Shown one piece after another: positions 1 through 12,123 of a stretch of 64,000 nt of DNA. The notes under the pieces were generated by a model that saw nothing but the letters and a program-made list of their open reading frames with translations, was not told where the DNA came from and did no database searches. The translations under genes and the position numbers were made by a program. The number at the start of each line of letters is the position of its first letter. The stretch's first letter is position 1. The stretch is from Tritrichomonas musculus. Lineage: Eukaryota; Parabasalia; Tritrichomonadida; Tritrichomonadidae. The DNA is taken from contig JAPFFF010000031.1 in the NCBI GenBank assembly GCA_039105265.1, forward strand, positions 1,674,001 to 1,738,000. The letters are read 5' to 3'.

Positions 1-2051
1 AATTTTCTTTTCTATGAGTTTTCTCAATATTGAAATGTTTACAAAAAAATATGATAGTGGTCCCTTAATATAATTTTTAAATAAATTATATATAAAAATA
101 AATAACAAATTAATAAATAAATCTAATGTAATCCTTTGTTATTATATTAAAATACATAAAAATAACATTATAAGGTCAATTTATAACCATATCTCTCTTT
201 TTATATTAATCTATTTTTATTTTGATAAAATTTGAATAAATATCTAAAAGTAAAAAAGCATTCTTCTTTACAGATTTATCGATTGCAACCAAATTAACGA
301 TTTTACAGATACTATTCAGCTTCTCAATTGCCAATAGGCCCAAGAAAGCTCCAAATCTTTCTCGTGATTCAAATTATATTTTATAAGTTACACATTTCAA
401 CAGATTAAACCTATTTTTTATGCTATTATATAATTTCATATTCTTCTATTATATTTTCTTCTTCTTTATTGCCTAATAAACCATTTTTTTAATCATTATT
501 TTTTCATTCTGTTTATAACTTTTATTTATAATCTTTTTATTTTAAAATATGCATAATATTAATTATGTAATGATAGTTTAAAGTAACAAAAAAATTTTTG
601 TTGTTGATGATTAAAAGTCTATATTTTTAATTAGTTCTATGCTATAAAAGTATAAAATGCTATTTAAATAGAAATTGAAGAGAATTGCACGTTTTAAACC
701 AATTTTTATTGCTAATGATATTCAGATATCAGTAACATTTGAGTAATATAAGAAATAATTAAGATATTATAAATGGGTGGGACACTAAAGTTTAGTTTGA
801 AAAATGAATTCAAAAAGTTGAATTAATAAACGGAATGATTCAATTTTCGGCGGTTAGAAAATTAATTTTAAACGATCAAACTCAATATTTTTGCTTTAAA
901 ATATATTATAAGAATAGGGAATATTATTTAAAATGAGGTTCCGCCATTTATAAAATCAAAAAATTCAAAATGACCATTTTTTACCCAAATTATTTTTTAT
1001 GGAAAATAAAATGCGATTATCTAATTCACCTTTGATGATTTTGATTTTTTAAATAGTAAATTATATGAAGCTATTAAAATTCTATCTAAATATAAAATAA
1101 CTGGAAAAAGTCTTGGATAGCTTACACATTATTATAATTATTGGCAATCTTAAAAATAAAGTATTATTATTTATTTGTGCAATTCTTGCAAAAAAATTGT
1201 GAATATTTGATGAGAAGTTAAATTTCTTTAAAAATTGATTTTCTTTTCAGTAAATAATAGAAAATGAGATATTTAAAATATTAATAGTATTTATATTTTT
1301 ATGAATATATATAGCCGAGTAATTAAATAAATTCATTGAATTTATTGAATGTTGATTCGTAAATTGAATTATTATTTAATCAAATATCATTTAATCATTT
1401 TATTTAATAATTCATAAGAAATAACTTTTTAAAAGATTTATTAAAATCGCCAAAAGACCAGAAAGAATCACCAAGACCAGGTCTTTTTTTTACTTTTGGG
1501 TATATTTTACAAGCTTATTTCAACAAATATCTTATTACATTTCAACAAATATTTTATACAATTTCAACAAATTTTTTATGATGTTTAGTTTTTATTTTAT
1601 CATATTCCATTAAGCATTTGATCCAGTTTCGACAAATAATTTATTACATTCCAACATGACATTTATGCAGTTTTTGCACATATTTCATTTAGTTTGAATT
1701 AATTCGTTGAATGACATTTCCCCAAGTGTTCATAGAGTTTCAATTATATTTTATGCAGTTCAATCAATTATTCAATTTAATTTCATTTAATAATTTTATT
1801 GCATTCCAATTTAGCATCACATTCATTACTTATTTTTAACAAAACAACCTTTTCAAATAATAAGCCCAGTAAAAAACCATTACTAATTTAAATATATTTT
1901 ATTTTATTTTATTTCTTATTTTTGTTTTTTACCAATCATGATCGGCTATCATTCTAAAAATGGGCCTGATATTAATATGATATTTTTTTGAATCAAAAAA
2001 TCAGCATAGGTTTAGATTTTTCGAAAATTATAAACGTATAAAAATATCATA
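1..2051. other. AT-rich intergenic region
   Basis: No open frame with protein-like composition was seen on either strand. The stretch from about 1515 to 1700 holds degenerate copies of a motif reading roughly TTTCAACAAATA followed by a T-rich TTATTAC tail (near 1517, 1540, 1561 and 1627). A small inverted repeat (AAAAGACC ... GGTCTTTT) lies at about 1452-1490. I see no RNA gene. Confidence 0.6.
2047..2051 (+). promoter_or_regulatory. Candidate initiator (TCATA) at the HMG-box gene
   Basis: TCATA directly precedes the ATG at 2052. It fits the trichomonad initiator consensus TCA(+1)Y(T/A), which in Trichomonas lies a few bases upstream of the start codon. The motif is short and the region AT-rich, so a chance match is quite possible. 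Confidence 0.3.
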
Positions 2052-3500
2052 ATGAATAAAATCATGAATAACTTCATCTCTAGTCAAGATAAAAATCCCA
2101 AAAAAACCAAAATAATCATCTCAATATTGAATAAAACGGTAACAAAATCCCCACAATTTATAATCGTCCTCAGTGAAATGAAAATTGCTGTAATAAGTCA
2201 AAACCAAAATTTTCATATGAGCAAAGATCTTAAAATTCAACTTCGAACCAAGGCTATAAGAAACGTTCCACTATCATCATATAATGATTATGACTTTTTG
2301 TTTATCATAAATGGTGAAGAATTCAAAACAACTAAAATCATATCTGATCTTATATCTCCAAAAATCAGTCAAATTCACCGGAATGACCCTACTGCTTGCG
2401 CATTTACAATAAATACAGAAAACAAAGGCAGCTTTTCTAACATTCTCAATCTCACTAATTTTTCACAAATTTCAATTCCAGAAGATGAAATTCCGTTTTT
2501 GATTGAAATTTACCAAATTCTCGGCTGTGATTCTATCGATCTGTCTAATTTAAATGGCCAAATTACTGAAGATAACGCCATCAAATTCTTAATTCAACAT
2601 GAAAGATTGAACCCATTATATTCGCAACAAATGACAGAAGAAATTGACTTTATTGCAAATCATTTCTTTAAACTTTATGAAACCCAAAAAGATCAATTAA
2701 TTAATCTTAGTTTTGAATCGCTTGATCAAATAATTTCAAATCCAAAACTCCGTTTGTCAGATGAAGATCAACTTCTTCATTTTATTTATTGTCTCTACCA
2801 AAAAAATCCAGAAAAATATTCAGATCTTTATTGTCATGTAATGTTTTCAAATGTTGAAACTAAAGCTATTTCAGAGTTCATTGAAATTTACAACATCAAT
2901 GATATTGATTCTGAAACATGGCGCTCAATTTCAAAACGATTGAGAGAAGATATCAGAAAAGTTTCGCAAATAAGCACATCTACGCGATACAAAAATAATT
3001 CATCAAACATGCAAAGTCAATGGGGTGGTTTTGGGATCAATTCCAACGTTTTTAGAATGAATACAAATAATAATAATAATAATTTCACGCAAAGTGCTTT
3101 TGGTATTAGTAATAATACTAATTCTATGCACAGTACCTTCAATAATAGCAATCCCATGCAAAATACCTTCAATATTAGTAATAATAATAATCCCATGCAA
3201 AATGCTTTCAATAGCAGTAATGTAAGGGCTCCTCGTCCAAAGTCCGCATACATATTTTTCACAATGGACAAAAGACATGAAGTTGTTGAAAGGAACCCAG
3301 AATTTAAGGCTAAAGACGTTCTTAAGGAACTCGGGCGCATGTGGCACGAAGCATCGGAAGAGGAGAAGGCGAAGTACGGAAGGCTTGCAGAAGAAGATAA
3401 AGAGCGCGTTCGACAAGAGGAACTTCGACTAAGCCAGCAGCAAAACAATTCGAATAAACAAGTTGAAGAAGACGAAGAAGAAGACGAATACGATGAATAA
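2052..3500 (+). CDS. BTB/BACK-like protein with C-terminal HMG box
   Basis: A 482-residue protein. Residues about 80-165 (FLFIINGEEFKTTKIISDLI, then SPKISQIHR) resemble the divergent BTB/POZ-like domain common in trichomonad proteins. Residues about 210-300 look like a helical BACK-like segment. A low-complexity linker rich in N, S, F and M (about 315-390) follows, with near-repeats of the type NPMQNxFN. Residues 392-459 are a clear HMG box: PRPKSAYIFF, then W431 in GRMWHEAS and a basic/acidic third helix. The tail is strongly acidic (EEDEEEDEYDE), as in HMGB proteins. The likely role is DNA bending or chromatin work, with the BTB-like part giving protein-protein contacts; this is inferred. 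The HMG part uses noticeably more G/C-ending codons than the rest, suggesting a fusion of two genes. The start at 2052 is chosen because it opens the frame behind an Inr-like motif; M5 is an alternative. Confidence 0.85.
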   Translation: MNKIMNNFISSQDKNPKKTKIIISILNKTVTKSPQFIIVLSEMKIAVISQNQNFHMSKDLKIQLRTKAIRNVPLSSYNDYDFLFIINGEEFKTTKIISDLISPKISQIHRNDPTACAFTINTENKGSFSNILNLTNFSQISIPEDEIPFLIEIYQILGCDSIDLSNLNGQITEDNAIKFLIQHERLNPLYSQQMTEEIDFIANHFFKLYETQKDQLINLSFESLDQIISNPKLRLSDEDQLLHFIYCLYQKNPEKYSDLYCHVMFSNVETKAISEFIEIYNINDIDSETWRSISKRLREDIRKVSQISTSTRYKNNSSNMQSQWGGFGINSNVFRMNTNNNNNNFTQSAFGISNNTNSMHSTFNNSNPMQNTFNISNNNNPMQNAFNSSNVRAPRPKSAYIFFTMDKRHEVVERNPEFKAKDVLKELGRMWHEASEEEKAKYGRLAEEDKERVRQEELRLSQQQNNSNKQVEEDEEEDEYDE

Positions 3501-3881
3501 ATGAATAAAAATTTTTATTGATATCTTTTTTTTTTTTACTCCTTCGTTGAAAGCATTCTTGAGATTTGTTGACTTGTGTTTTTGTTCAATAATTATTTGG
3601 TCAAATGAATTCAACTGCTTTTCCAATGATTTTACTTCAGATATAAGAATTGAAAGCTCATCATCATCATATTCATTGTCAAAATCAGACAAACTTTTGG
3701 AAATATTGGTTTTTTGTTCATTTGTATCTTTTTTGAGTAATGGAAGTTTGCTTGAATTTTGGTTAGCCGTATCTTGCAAGTTCAATGAATATACAAGTTC
3801 GGGATTGTTGCTATACAGGGTCAATATTGACCTTAACCGTTGGGGGCAAAAGAGATTGGGGGCAAAAGAGATTGGGGGCAA
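3429..3881 (-). pseudogene. Short minus-strand gene remnant, unknown family
   Basis: The minus strand has an open frame of 150 codons. Its middle (about 3540-3850) has protein-like composition: an acidic stretch (SLSDFDNEYDDDELSILISE) followed by a heptad-like segment (VKSLEKQLNSFDQIIIEQKH). The start falls in a 16-bp direct repeat (about 3841-3885) and the end is a hydrophobic run that overlaps the 3' end of the HMG-box gene. It therefore looks like the leftover middle of a coiled-coil protein rather than a whole gene. The plus-strand frame over the same bases (3547-3942) has a Cys/Phe/Ser-rich composition typical of a shadow. I cannot name the family. Confidence 0.35.
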
Positions 3882-3885
3882 AAAA
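3841..3885. repeat. 16-bp direct repeat, about 2.5 copies
   Basis: GGGGGCAAAAGAGATT repeats in tandem and ends in an A-rich run (about 3893-3910). The G run is unusual in this AT-rich DNA. Confidence 0.8.
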
Positions 3886-3976
3886 TATCTCCCAAAAAAA
3901 AAAAAAAAAATAAAAAATAAAAAAATTAAATTGTTTACTTAAGGTAAAAAAGAGTATTCATTACTCATTGAATTAA

Positions 3977-6900
3977 TTAGACTGCTTCTTTTAAGTGATT
4001 TTTCAAAAGATGAATAATATTGACATTACCTTTTTTCACTGCGAGTGTCATTGGAGATATATAAAATAATAATAATGAGAAATTTCATTTAAAGAATAGA
4101 CGCAAAATGTGATTTAAAAATATATTTTTAACATGATTTAAAGAAAATTATTTTAAAATGTAATAAATGAAATTAATTAGAAATTCGATTTTTAAATATG
4201 AATGAAAATGCAATTTTTAAAATTTGATCATAAATTTCATTCTAAAGAATAAAACGAAATGTTATTTAAAAGAAAAAGATTCAAAATGATATTAAATTAA
4301 TTTAATGAAATCAAATAAACAAAATAATTGATTCAAAATTGTTATAATATTGATATCAATATCTTTCCTTGTTAAGAGAAGTTTAACTATTTCGTGATTA
4401 TTGGCTTCAATTGCTTCGTATAATGCAGTTTGATGAAAAAAATTAAAAAGAAATTTCATTAAAATATTTTATTTTAAATATGATTAAAAAATATGAATAA
4501 AAATGAAATTAAAAATATGATTTCAAAATGTAATTCAAAATCAATTTTGAATGATATTAAAAAGACTTGATTAAAAACCATATTAAAATATGCATTTTAT
4601 GAATGTTATTTAAATAAATTGAATAAAAATGCCATAAATTATTCTGATTTGAAAATGATATTTAAAAATTTTATATTAAATGCCATAAAATGATATGATT
4701 AAAAACGAAATTGAAATTTAAAACTCAAATTTTGTAAATAAAAAAATGTTTTAGAATGTATTTCATATTAATGTCAAGCTTTGAATGAGATATTAATAAT
4801 TTAATAACATCTAGATTTTTAGTCATGATTGCTGTGCTTAAAGGAGTTCTATCATAAAACTCTTTTATATGAAATCTTATTTAAAAATTTGAATAAAAAT
4901 ATGATTAAATATTTTATTGTGAAATGTTGTTAATAAATTTTGATTATAAATGTAATTTAAAATCAAGATCTTAAAATTGAATAAATATAAAATGCTGAAA
5001 ATTGATATGAGATTGAGATCTAGATCAGATCTTGTGAATAAAAGTTTAATGATATCTGTATTTTCTTTTCGAATTGCTTTGCATAAAGACGTTTCATGAA
5101 TTTTTTTAAAAAAGAAACATGATGAATCAATTTTATTTTCCAATTATATTTAAAAAATTTAAATAAAACATAATTAAATTTTTTTTATGAAATTTCATTG
5201 AAATAATTATTAAAAATGGAATTTAATAATTTAATATAAAATTGCATTAATTAAATAAATCAAAAATTTCATTTAAATAATTAAATTAAAATCTTATTGA
5301 AAAATTAATGATGAACTTTATAAAATATCTTTTAAAATTGCTTTAATATTAATATCAAGATTTTGATTCGCTAATAATAATTGAATAATTTCAAGATCTT
5401 CTTTCTCAATTGCTTCATGTATTGGGCGTACATAAAAAATGGAACATAAAATTCTATAAAATAATTGTTTTATAAAATTATATTTATAATTATTTAATAT
5501 AAACATCATTTATAAAAAAAGAATAAAATCCCATTAAATAATTTAACTGTAAATGTTATTAAATAATTACTTTGAAATTCGGTTTAAATGATTTAATTTT
5601 AAATGTCATTTAATAGTATAAATGAAAATTAGATCAATCGAAAAATATTGAAATACGATAAAAAAAATACTTAAATTGATTTGCCATTCACATTAATATC
5701 AGGTCTTGCTAATAAAAGTTGAACTATTTTCGAATTCTTTAATTGAATTGCCTTGTACAATGGTGTTAAATTTAAATTAAGTAAAAAACTGAATCAAAAA
5801 ATTAATTCAAAATTTTATACAATAAAAAAAATATGGAATTCCATAAAATTGGATTGGATAGAAATTTTATTTTGAATTAATTTTTTGGATAATGTAATTT
5901 AATAATAAAATTTTAAATTCCATTTAAAGATCCAATAATAATTTCATAATTATTATTAATAAAAACTATATTTTCATAATTTAGTATAAACAAAATTTAA
6001 AACTTGTATTAAATGCGATAAAAAAAAATAAAAAGAGATTGCTGGAATATTTACATTTATATTTTGAAGTGATAACAAAAATTGAACAATTTCTGTATAT
6101 TGTTTTTCGATCATGAGATATAATGGGGTGCTATTAAATTGTTTTATATAATTCTATTTATAAATCCGATAATGAATACTATAAATGTTGGAAATAAACG
6201 CTATAAAATATTTCAAATTAAAATACTATAAAACATATCATATAAAATTCTATTCAAAATAATAATAAAAAACTATATTTAAAATGTGATTTGAAATGTG
6301 ATAAAATGAATTCATTAGTAATTCTATTTAAAAATATAATTAGTAATTCTATTTAAAAATTGAATAAAATATTATTTAATGATGAAAAAAATGTTGTCAA
6401 ATTATTAAAAATGAAATTTCATCGAATACAATAATAAAAATTTCATCGAATAAAATAATAGAAATTTCATCGAATAAAATAATAAAAATTTCATCGAATA
6501 AAATAATAAAAATTTCATCGGATAAAATAATAGAAATTTCATCAGAGAAAATAATAAAAATTTCATCAAAGAAAATAATTATAATTCTATCAAATAAAAT
6601 AGTAAAAATTTCATTAATTTTTTTTGATTAAAATAATATCATTTAAAATATTATTTGAAAATTTTATTTAATAATTTAAATGATAACTTTATTTAAATTA
6701 ATTGAAAACTACATTTAAAAATTTTAAAAATTAAATTAAATTATATTCAATATTAACATCAATATCTTGTCTTGTTAATAAAATTTGAATGATTTCTTGA
6801 TTTCTTTGTTCAACTGCTTCACAAAATGCTGTTTTATGAAAAAAAAAAATCAAATTTCATAAAAAAGAGTTTTTTAAAATTTCATAAATAGTTCAATTAC

Positions 6901-8790
6901 AAATTATATTTTGTAAAATAGCATTTAAAATTTTAATATAAAATGTCATTTGAACATAAAAATAAAAATTTTATTTAATGAAATAATAAAGAATTCTATT
7001 TAATAAGTAAATTATAACAAAATTTAATTTTTTAGGATTGAATGCCATTAAATAGTATGGATGATAATATAAAAATAAATTAATTTAAATATCATTCAAT
7101 TATAAGTTTAAAATTTCATTTAATGATTTATCTGAAAATTAGATTTAAAGTATAACATGAAATGTGATTTGATAATTAAATTGAGAATTATATTCAATAT
7201 ATTTATTCAAAATGCGATTTAATATTTGAATAAAAAATTTTATTAGTAAAAAAAAAAAATAAAAATTATATTAAAATATCATAAGATAAACTACATTTGA
7301 TTTGAAATTTATATCAATATCTTTTCGAGATAATAAAATATTTATTATATCTTTATTTCTTTTTTCAATGGCAGCAAATAATGGAGAAACATGAAATTAT
7401 TTATATTAACCTTATAAAAACATTTATTTAAAATTTTATATAATACATAAATTAAAAACTTTTATATTTAAAAAATTGATTTGAAATGATATTCAATTAT
7501 TTTATTGATAATTTCATTTAAAAAATATTATAAAAATATCATTTAACAAAAAAATAATTAAAATTGAATTTAATTATATAATAAAATGTTATTAAAAAAT
7601 TTAACGCTAAATTCTATAAAATTTTTATTTGAAATTTGATAAAAAATAGATCAAAAACATAATTTAAATGATGAACTTAAAATGACATAAAATACAACAA
7701 AAAGTTAAATAGTATTAAAATAAATCACTTGTGAAATAGATGTAAGATTGATATCAATTTCTTGCCTTGTTAATAAAAGTTGAATGATTTCAATATTTTC
7801 AAGATCAATTGCTTTATGTAACAAAGTTATATAAAATTATCAAAAAAACTTGATAATAAATATTGTTTATAAATACTATTTAATACTCAATTGAAAATAT
7901 TATTAAATTTAATTAATTTTAAATATCATTCAAAATATTATTATAAATTTTATACAAAAAATTGGCCTATAATTCCATTAAGATCATATGAGAAATGGGA
8001 TGAAAATATTTTAATTCATATTCTATTTAAATAAAAATAATAAAAATGCCATTTAAAAATTAATAATAAATTACATTCAATTTTCTAATTGAAAACTGGA
8101 TTTAAAAATTTTGTTTTAAATAAAATTGAAAAATTGGCTTATAAATGATATCAAAACATTAAAATGCAAAATTACATTAATACAAAACTATTTGTTAAAT
8201 TGTTTTGATGTTAACATCGATTTCTGGCCGAGTTAAGAAAAATTGAACAATTTCTTTATTTTTTAAAAACACTGCTTTATATAATGGTGTTTCATTAAAT
8301 CATTCTTATATAAAATTTGATTAAAATATTTATATCAAATATTTTTATTTAATTATTTAATTGAAATGTAATTAAACCGATTACTTTCAAAATGATATCA
8401 AAATAATAAATTGCAAATTTTATGAAAAAAAATGTCTGAAATTGATTTTTTATTGAAATCAAGTTTTGGTTGTTTGGCTAAAAGTTGAATGATTTCCATA
8501 TTTTGTACTGAGACTGCTTTATATAAAGGTGTTGTATAAAACTAGTAAAAAAGAAATTTCATTAAAACTTAATATCAAACTAGATTAAATCAAAAATGAT
8601 TAAAAATTTTATTCAATTATATTAAAAATGTCATTCAAATGATTTATTTTGAAATCTGATTCAAAAAGTAAATTCTAGAATTGGTGCATGATTAATATCA
8701 ATATCTTTATGATTTAATAGTAATTCAACGATTTCTTTGTTTCCATTTTCAATAGCTACTAGTAAAGGTGAAGTGTTAAATTCAATAAAA
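3977..8790 (-). pseudogene. Thirteen scattered ankyrin modules, decayed 3' part of the DUF3447/ankyrin gene
   Basis: Read on the minus strand, 13 well-kept single ankyrin modules occur in order: about 8676-8782, 8443-8537, 8200-8300, 7735-7828, 7298-7392, 6738-6834, 6040-6142, 5670-5772, 5325-5432, 4985-5100, 4770-4856, 4335-4432 and 3977-4055. A typical one reads TPLYKAVFLKNKEIVQFFL and ends in DVNIKTI. The last runs into a TAA stop at 3977. Between them are 100-600 bases of AT-rich filler with stops in all frames that I followed, and I found no consistent GT...AG borders. Module edges are constant: each begins just before TPL and ends just after DINIxxI. The shortest gap (after 8816) still reads as an F/I/K-rich linker (KIFYGIFFIEFNTSPL) in a shifted frame. 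This favours a decayed gene with long linkers over a multi-intron gene, though introns are not excluded. Confidence 0.65.
6415..6615. repeat. 24-bp tandem repeat between ankyrin modules
   Basis: About eight copies of a 24-bp unit reading roughly TTTCATCGAATAAAATAATA plus AAAA. The first copies are near identical and the last ones diverge. They lie in the filler between two ankyrin modules and carry stops on the ankyrin strand. Confidence 0.85.
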
Positions 8791-8815
8791 AAAATTCCAT
8801 AAAAAATTTTTTTTC

Positions 8816-9877
8816 TTAAATTTTAGTTGGATTGATATTTATATTTGAACTTTTATCATCAAGAAGAATTTTAACAAGATGTTTATAATTGTATTTGCAT
8901 AAGAGCGTGAAATTTGATTCGTTATAAAAGTCATCGGGTAAGTATTCAAAATTGTACAAGCTAAAAAGTTCAGAATTTTCAATTTCCTGGTTTTCTAAGT
9001 AAATCTGTCGAATATACTCAGCGATATTGTTATGATAGCATTTAACTGCCTCGAGGTAACATTCCTTGTATGTTTTGTCTTCTGGCTCAATATTAAGATC
9101 TTCGAGAATGCGAATCATGCTGGGATTATTTGAATGGATGGCGAATTTCCACAAATAAGATTTCATTTCAACGTTTTTCCTTTTCAAAAAGTTGAAGATT
9201 CTGATTGAGCCGTAAAATGCAGCATATTCTGCCAAAGTTGGATAATAATTTGTAACCAAAAATGGGTTTGTCTCAAAATTTGAATCATCAATGATTTTTG
9301 TTGAAAGTGAGAGGTTTGTTTGAGTTACATATTTAGCGAATTCTTCAATAGAATCTTCTCGAATGAGCTGGCAAAGATGTCTTTCGTTTTCTCCAGTCTT
9401 TCTAAATTCTTCAAACTCAGGTTTAACGTCTATGGGGTCCCCTGTAACGTACGACATGAGCTCTGGCTGTAAAAATTGAAAAACATCGATAAAATCAGGC
9501 CAATTTAATGTGGAATAAACATGTTTATCTACGACTAACAGTTTTTGTTGAATAAGATAAAGAAGAATCTTTTTATTTTCTATGAAAATATTGAATAAAC
9601 TTGAATTTGAAAAATTTTGTTTAATATCGTTATTCAGTAAATCTAAAATCCGTTCGATTTTGGTGAAAAAGTTCTTGGTTCGATGATGGTTGTTGGATAC
9701 TTTTGAAAGTAATTGGAGAAATTCATTTAAGTATTGGCCATTGCCCAATATTTGCTGATTATTTAAATTATCTGAAAATTGCTGAAAATCTTCTTCCGGA
9801 TGACCTTCACTGTCGAGAAATGAAAGAAGGTTCTCTTGTATGTCTTTCATTTTGCTCAGATATTCTTTTTTATCCAT
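8816..9877 (-). CDS. Ankyrin-repeat protein, DUF3447-type N-terminal part
   Basis: A 353-residue frame. The first 150 residues (starting MDKKEYLSKMKDIQENLLSF, with a KVSNNHHRTKNFFTKIE segment near 80-95) are the typical head of the large trichomonad ankyrin/DUF3447 family. Residues about 165-300 contain DUF3447-like helical repeats (LAEYAAFYGSIRIFNFLKRK; IHSNNPSMIRILEDLNIE). The last 30 residues (FTLLCKYNYKHLVKILLDDK) are one ankyrin module. The frame then stops, although ankyrin modules continue downstream in other frames, so this is probably the intact 5' part of a formerly much longer protein. Ankyrin repeats bind proteins; no specific partner can be inferred. The start at 9877 has the family's usual MxxKEYL opening. 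Confidence 0.8.
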   Translation of the reverse strand: MDKKEYLSKMKDIQENLLSFLDSEGHPEEDFQQFSDNLNNQQILGNGQYLNEFLQLLSKVSNNHHRTKNFFTKIERILDLLNNDIKQNFSNSSLFNIFIENKKILLYLIQQKLLVVDKHVYSTLNWPDFIDVFQFLQPELMSYVTGDPIDVKPEFEEFRKTGENERHLCQLIREDSIEEFAKYVTQTNLSLSTKIIDDSNFETNPFLVTNYYPTLAEYAAFYGSIRIFNFLKRKNVEMKSYLWKFAIHSNNPSMIRILEDLNIEPEDKTYKECYLEAVKCYHNNIAEYIRQIYLENQEIENSELFSLYNFEYLPDDFYNESNFTLLCKYNYKHLVKILLDDKSSNININPTKI

Positions 9878-9989
9878 TTATTAAAAGTAAAATTTTTGAA
9901 TGGAAGACGTTTATTCAAAAACTTTGACGTCAAAATGACCGCATAATGAAGTAAAAGTTGTTTTTTTATCAAAATCTTTTCTAAACCTT

Positions 9990-10185
9990 GTTCAAAAAAC
10001 TTTACCTCCCTCTCAATTTAAAATAATCATATCTTTATATTTTAAATATGAATTAATTTTTTAAAATTTAATTAATATTATGATAATTATCTAATATATT
10101 ATTAATGAAGAATGATGCAATTAAACTGTTTGATAAAAAAGATAAAATGATTTAAAATATGAAATGGAGGTAAAGTTTTTTGAAC
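9990..10185. mobile_element. MITE-like element with 20-bp terminal inverted repeats
   Basis: GTTCAAAAAACTTTACCTCC at 9990-10009 is the exact reverse complement of 10166-10185. The 156 bp between are AT-rich with no open frame. This is the form of a small non-autonomous DNA transposon or a large hairpin. I see no convincing target-site duplication, which lowers confidence that it is mobile. It lies about 110 bp upstream of the ankyrin gene's start. Confidence 0.45.
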
Positions 10186-12123
10186 TCAGTTTATGTGAGA
10201 GGTGCGAGAACTACCTTTGGTTAACCAATTTATTTCAAATTTAGATATTTATTTATACAGGTAAAATAATGTATAATTAATGTATAATTTTTTAATTTGG
10301 TTCGCTACGAGTAATATTATATTGATTTTAAAATTGAATATGAGAAAAAAAAAATCAAATTTTTATTTCTAAAAAAAAAAAAAAGAGCACCAAATACTTT
10401 GTTTTTTAAGGTAATTTTTATATTTGTTTACATAAAAAAATTTAAATATTCACATTTTTAACTTTTGTAATCGTTGAACAATTAAAGGATTTCAATATTA
10501 GAAAATCATACAAACAAAGAATATAGCATAAAATGATCAATTATTACTAATATCAATGATATTATTTGATAATTCATAAATTAAACTATTTACTTGGTTA
10601 AGAATTACGATTATGATAAAAAGATTTTCAAAAATATGTTTTATTGTTGTCATTTGACAAATAACTGATATTTAATTGGTTTAATAATTATTTCTCTAAT
10701 GAATAATGCATGGTTTATAAAGATATAATCTGAAATTCTTGATAATTAATTATTTTAGTCTTGTTTATTATAATGGTCTGTTATTATTAGATTATTATTT
10801 AATTTAATGAAAGTATTAAGCGTATAAAGTGTGAAAATAGATTTATAAAATTATTGAAGATAAGATCTGTCCCCTGTTTGCTATTTCAAGATAAAATAAA
10901 TATTTTTTAAAATAAATTTCGTCCAAAAATTATATATTACTTTTTATTTATTTTTAATTTACTGATATTTAAGAAATATTAATAAAATATTATATAACGG
11001 AATTTGTACAGAATTTTGAGGGGATTTAAGCCTAACGAACATTTCTACTCAATTCTTTTTTAACTTTTTGTGAATAAAAAAATAAAACTACGCCCATCGA
11101 GCGGATTTATAAATAATCATAATATAATATCATACAATATAATTTAATTCTAATATAAAATAGTTATCCCGATAAAATTAATATTATAGCTAGATATTTA
11201 TGTTTTCTATAATTTTTTGGCTAAAATAAATTTATCTTATTTATATTATAATATTATATATATATTAATTAGAAATTATATCAATAATTCTATTTAGAAT
11301 ATGATAAAATGAATAAATAATCAATATTATTTCAACTTCAATCATATTCTTCAAAATATGTAAAATTTGAATTTCAACGTATGAACTTTCAAATAGTGCG
11401 ATACTGATATATAATATACAAAATCAATTATATACTTTATTTTATTAAAAAAATCATAAGGCTAACGAATTATTTTTTGAAAAATCAATCTTTTTTTAAA
11501 ACAAAAAATACGTTATTTTAGTTCTCGCACTTCTTTTATGTGTGGGTACTAGATTCTGTACAATAAAAATCTAAAATATTATGAAATAGTAATAAAAATA
11601 TTATGAAATAAGAAAGAAACATAAATAAAAATATTATGAAATAAGAAAGAAACATAAATATTATGAAGAAATAATGAACATTAGTTTAGATAATATCATA
11701 TTATGTTTTTGAATTTAAAATAATCGTTAAATATTATAATTGTGGGGTTTGAATGATTTTACAGGCTAAAGTATCATTTTCTCCATTTTTTCTTTTTTCC
11801 AAAAAAATATCTTTTTCATGATAAATATCATCTTCAATATCTAATTTATTTTTTAACATTACATTTATTTCCGAATAAAAATAAAGAATATTATTATTCA
11901 TAAACTTAGGATCAAAGAAAATATATATAATTTGAAGATCAAGAATCACAATTTTATTCATTGAATAAATATAAATGGCTTCTTCTTCTTAAATATGTGA
12001 AATCTTTAGATATTTGACCAAAACTTTATAATTTGATCTCAAAAGAATTTTATTTTCCCCAAAAATCATGATTTCGATGGAAATACTTTGAATTTGAAAT
12101 AATAATGCTTAAATTCTCTTTTT
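10186..12123. other. AT-rich intergenic region with minor repeats
   Basis: Mostly A/T with no recognisable gene. A 33-bp direct repeat (two copies, 11591-11622 and 11624-11655) lies near 11.6 kb. A 75-codon minus-strand frame (11734-11961) has some protein-like stretches (YHEKDIFLEKRKNGENDTLA) but matches no family that I know; it may be a relic. Confidence 0.5.

Noticed and set aside
3003-3448. Minus-strand frames within the HMG-box gene
   Set aside because: Shadows of the Asn-rich linker and HMG box; composition is unnatural and the plus-strand domain is certain.
4877-5509. Two short minus-strand frames (88 and 63 codons) as separate genes
   Set aside because: Each contains one ankyrin module plus AT-rich flanks; they are parts of the scattered ankyrin gene.
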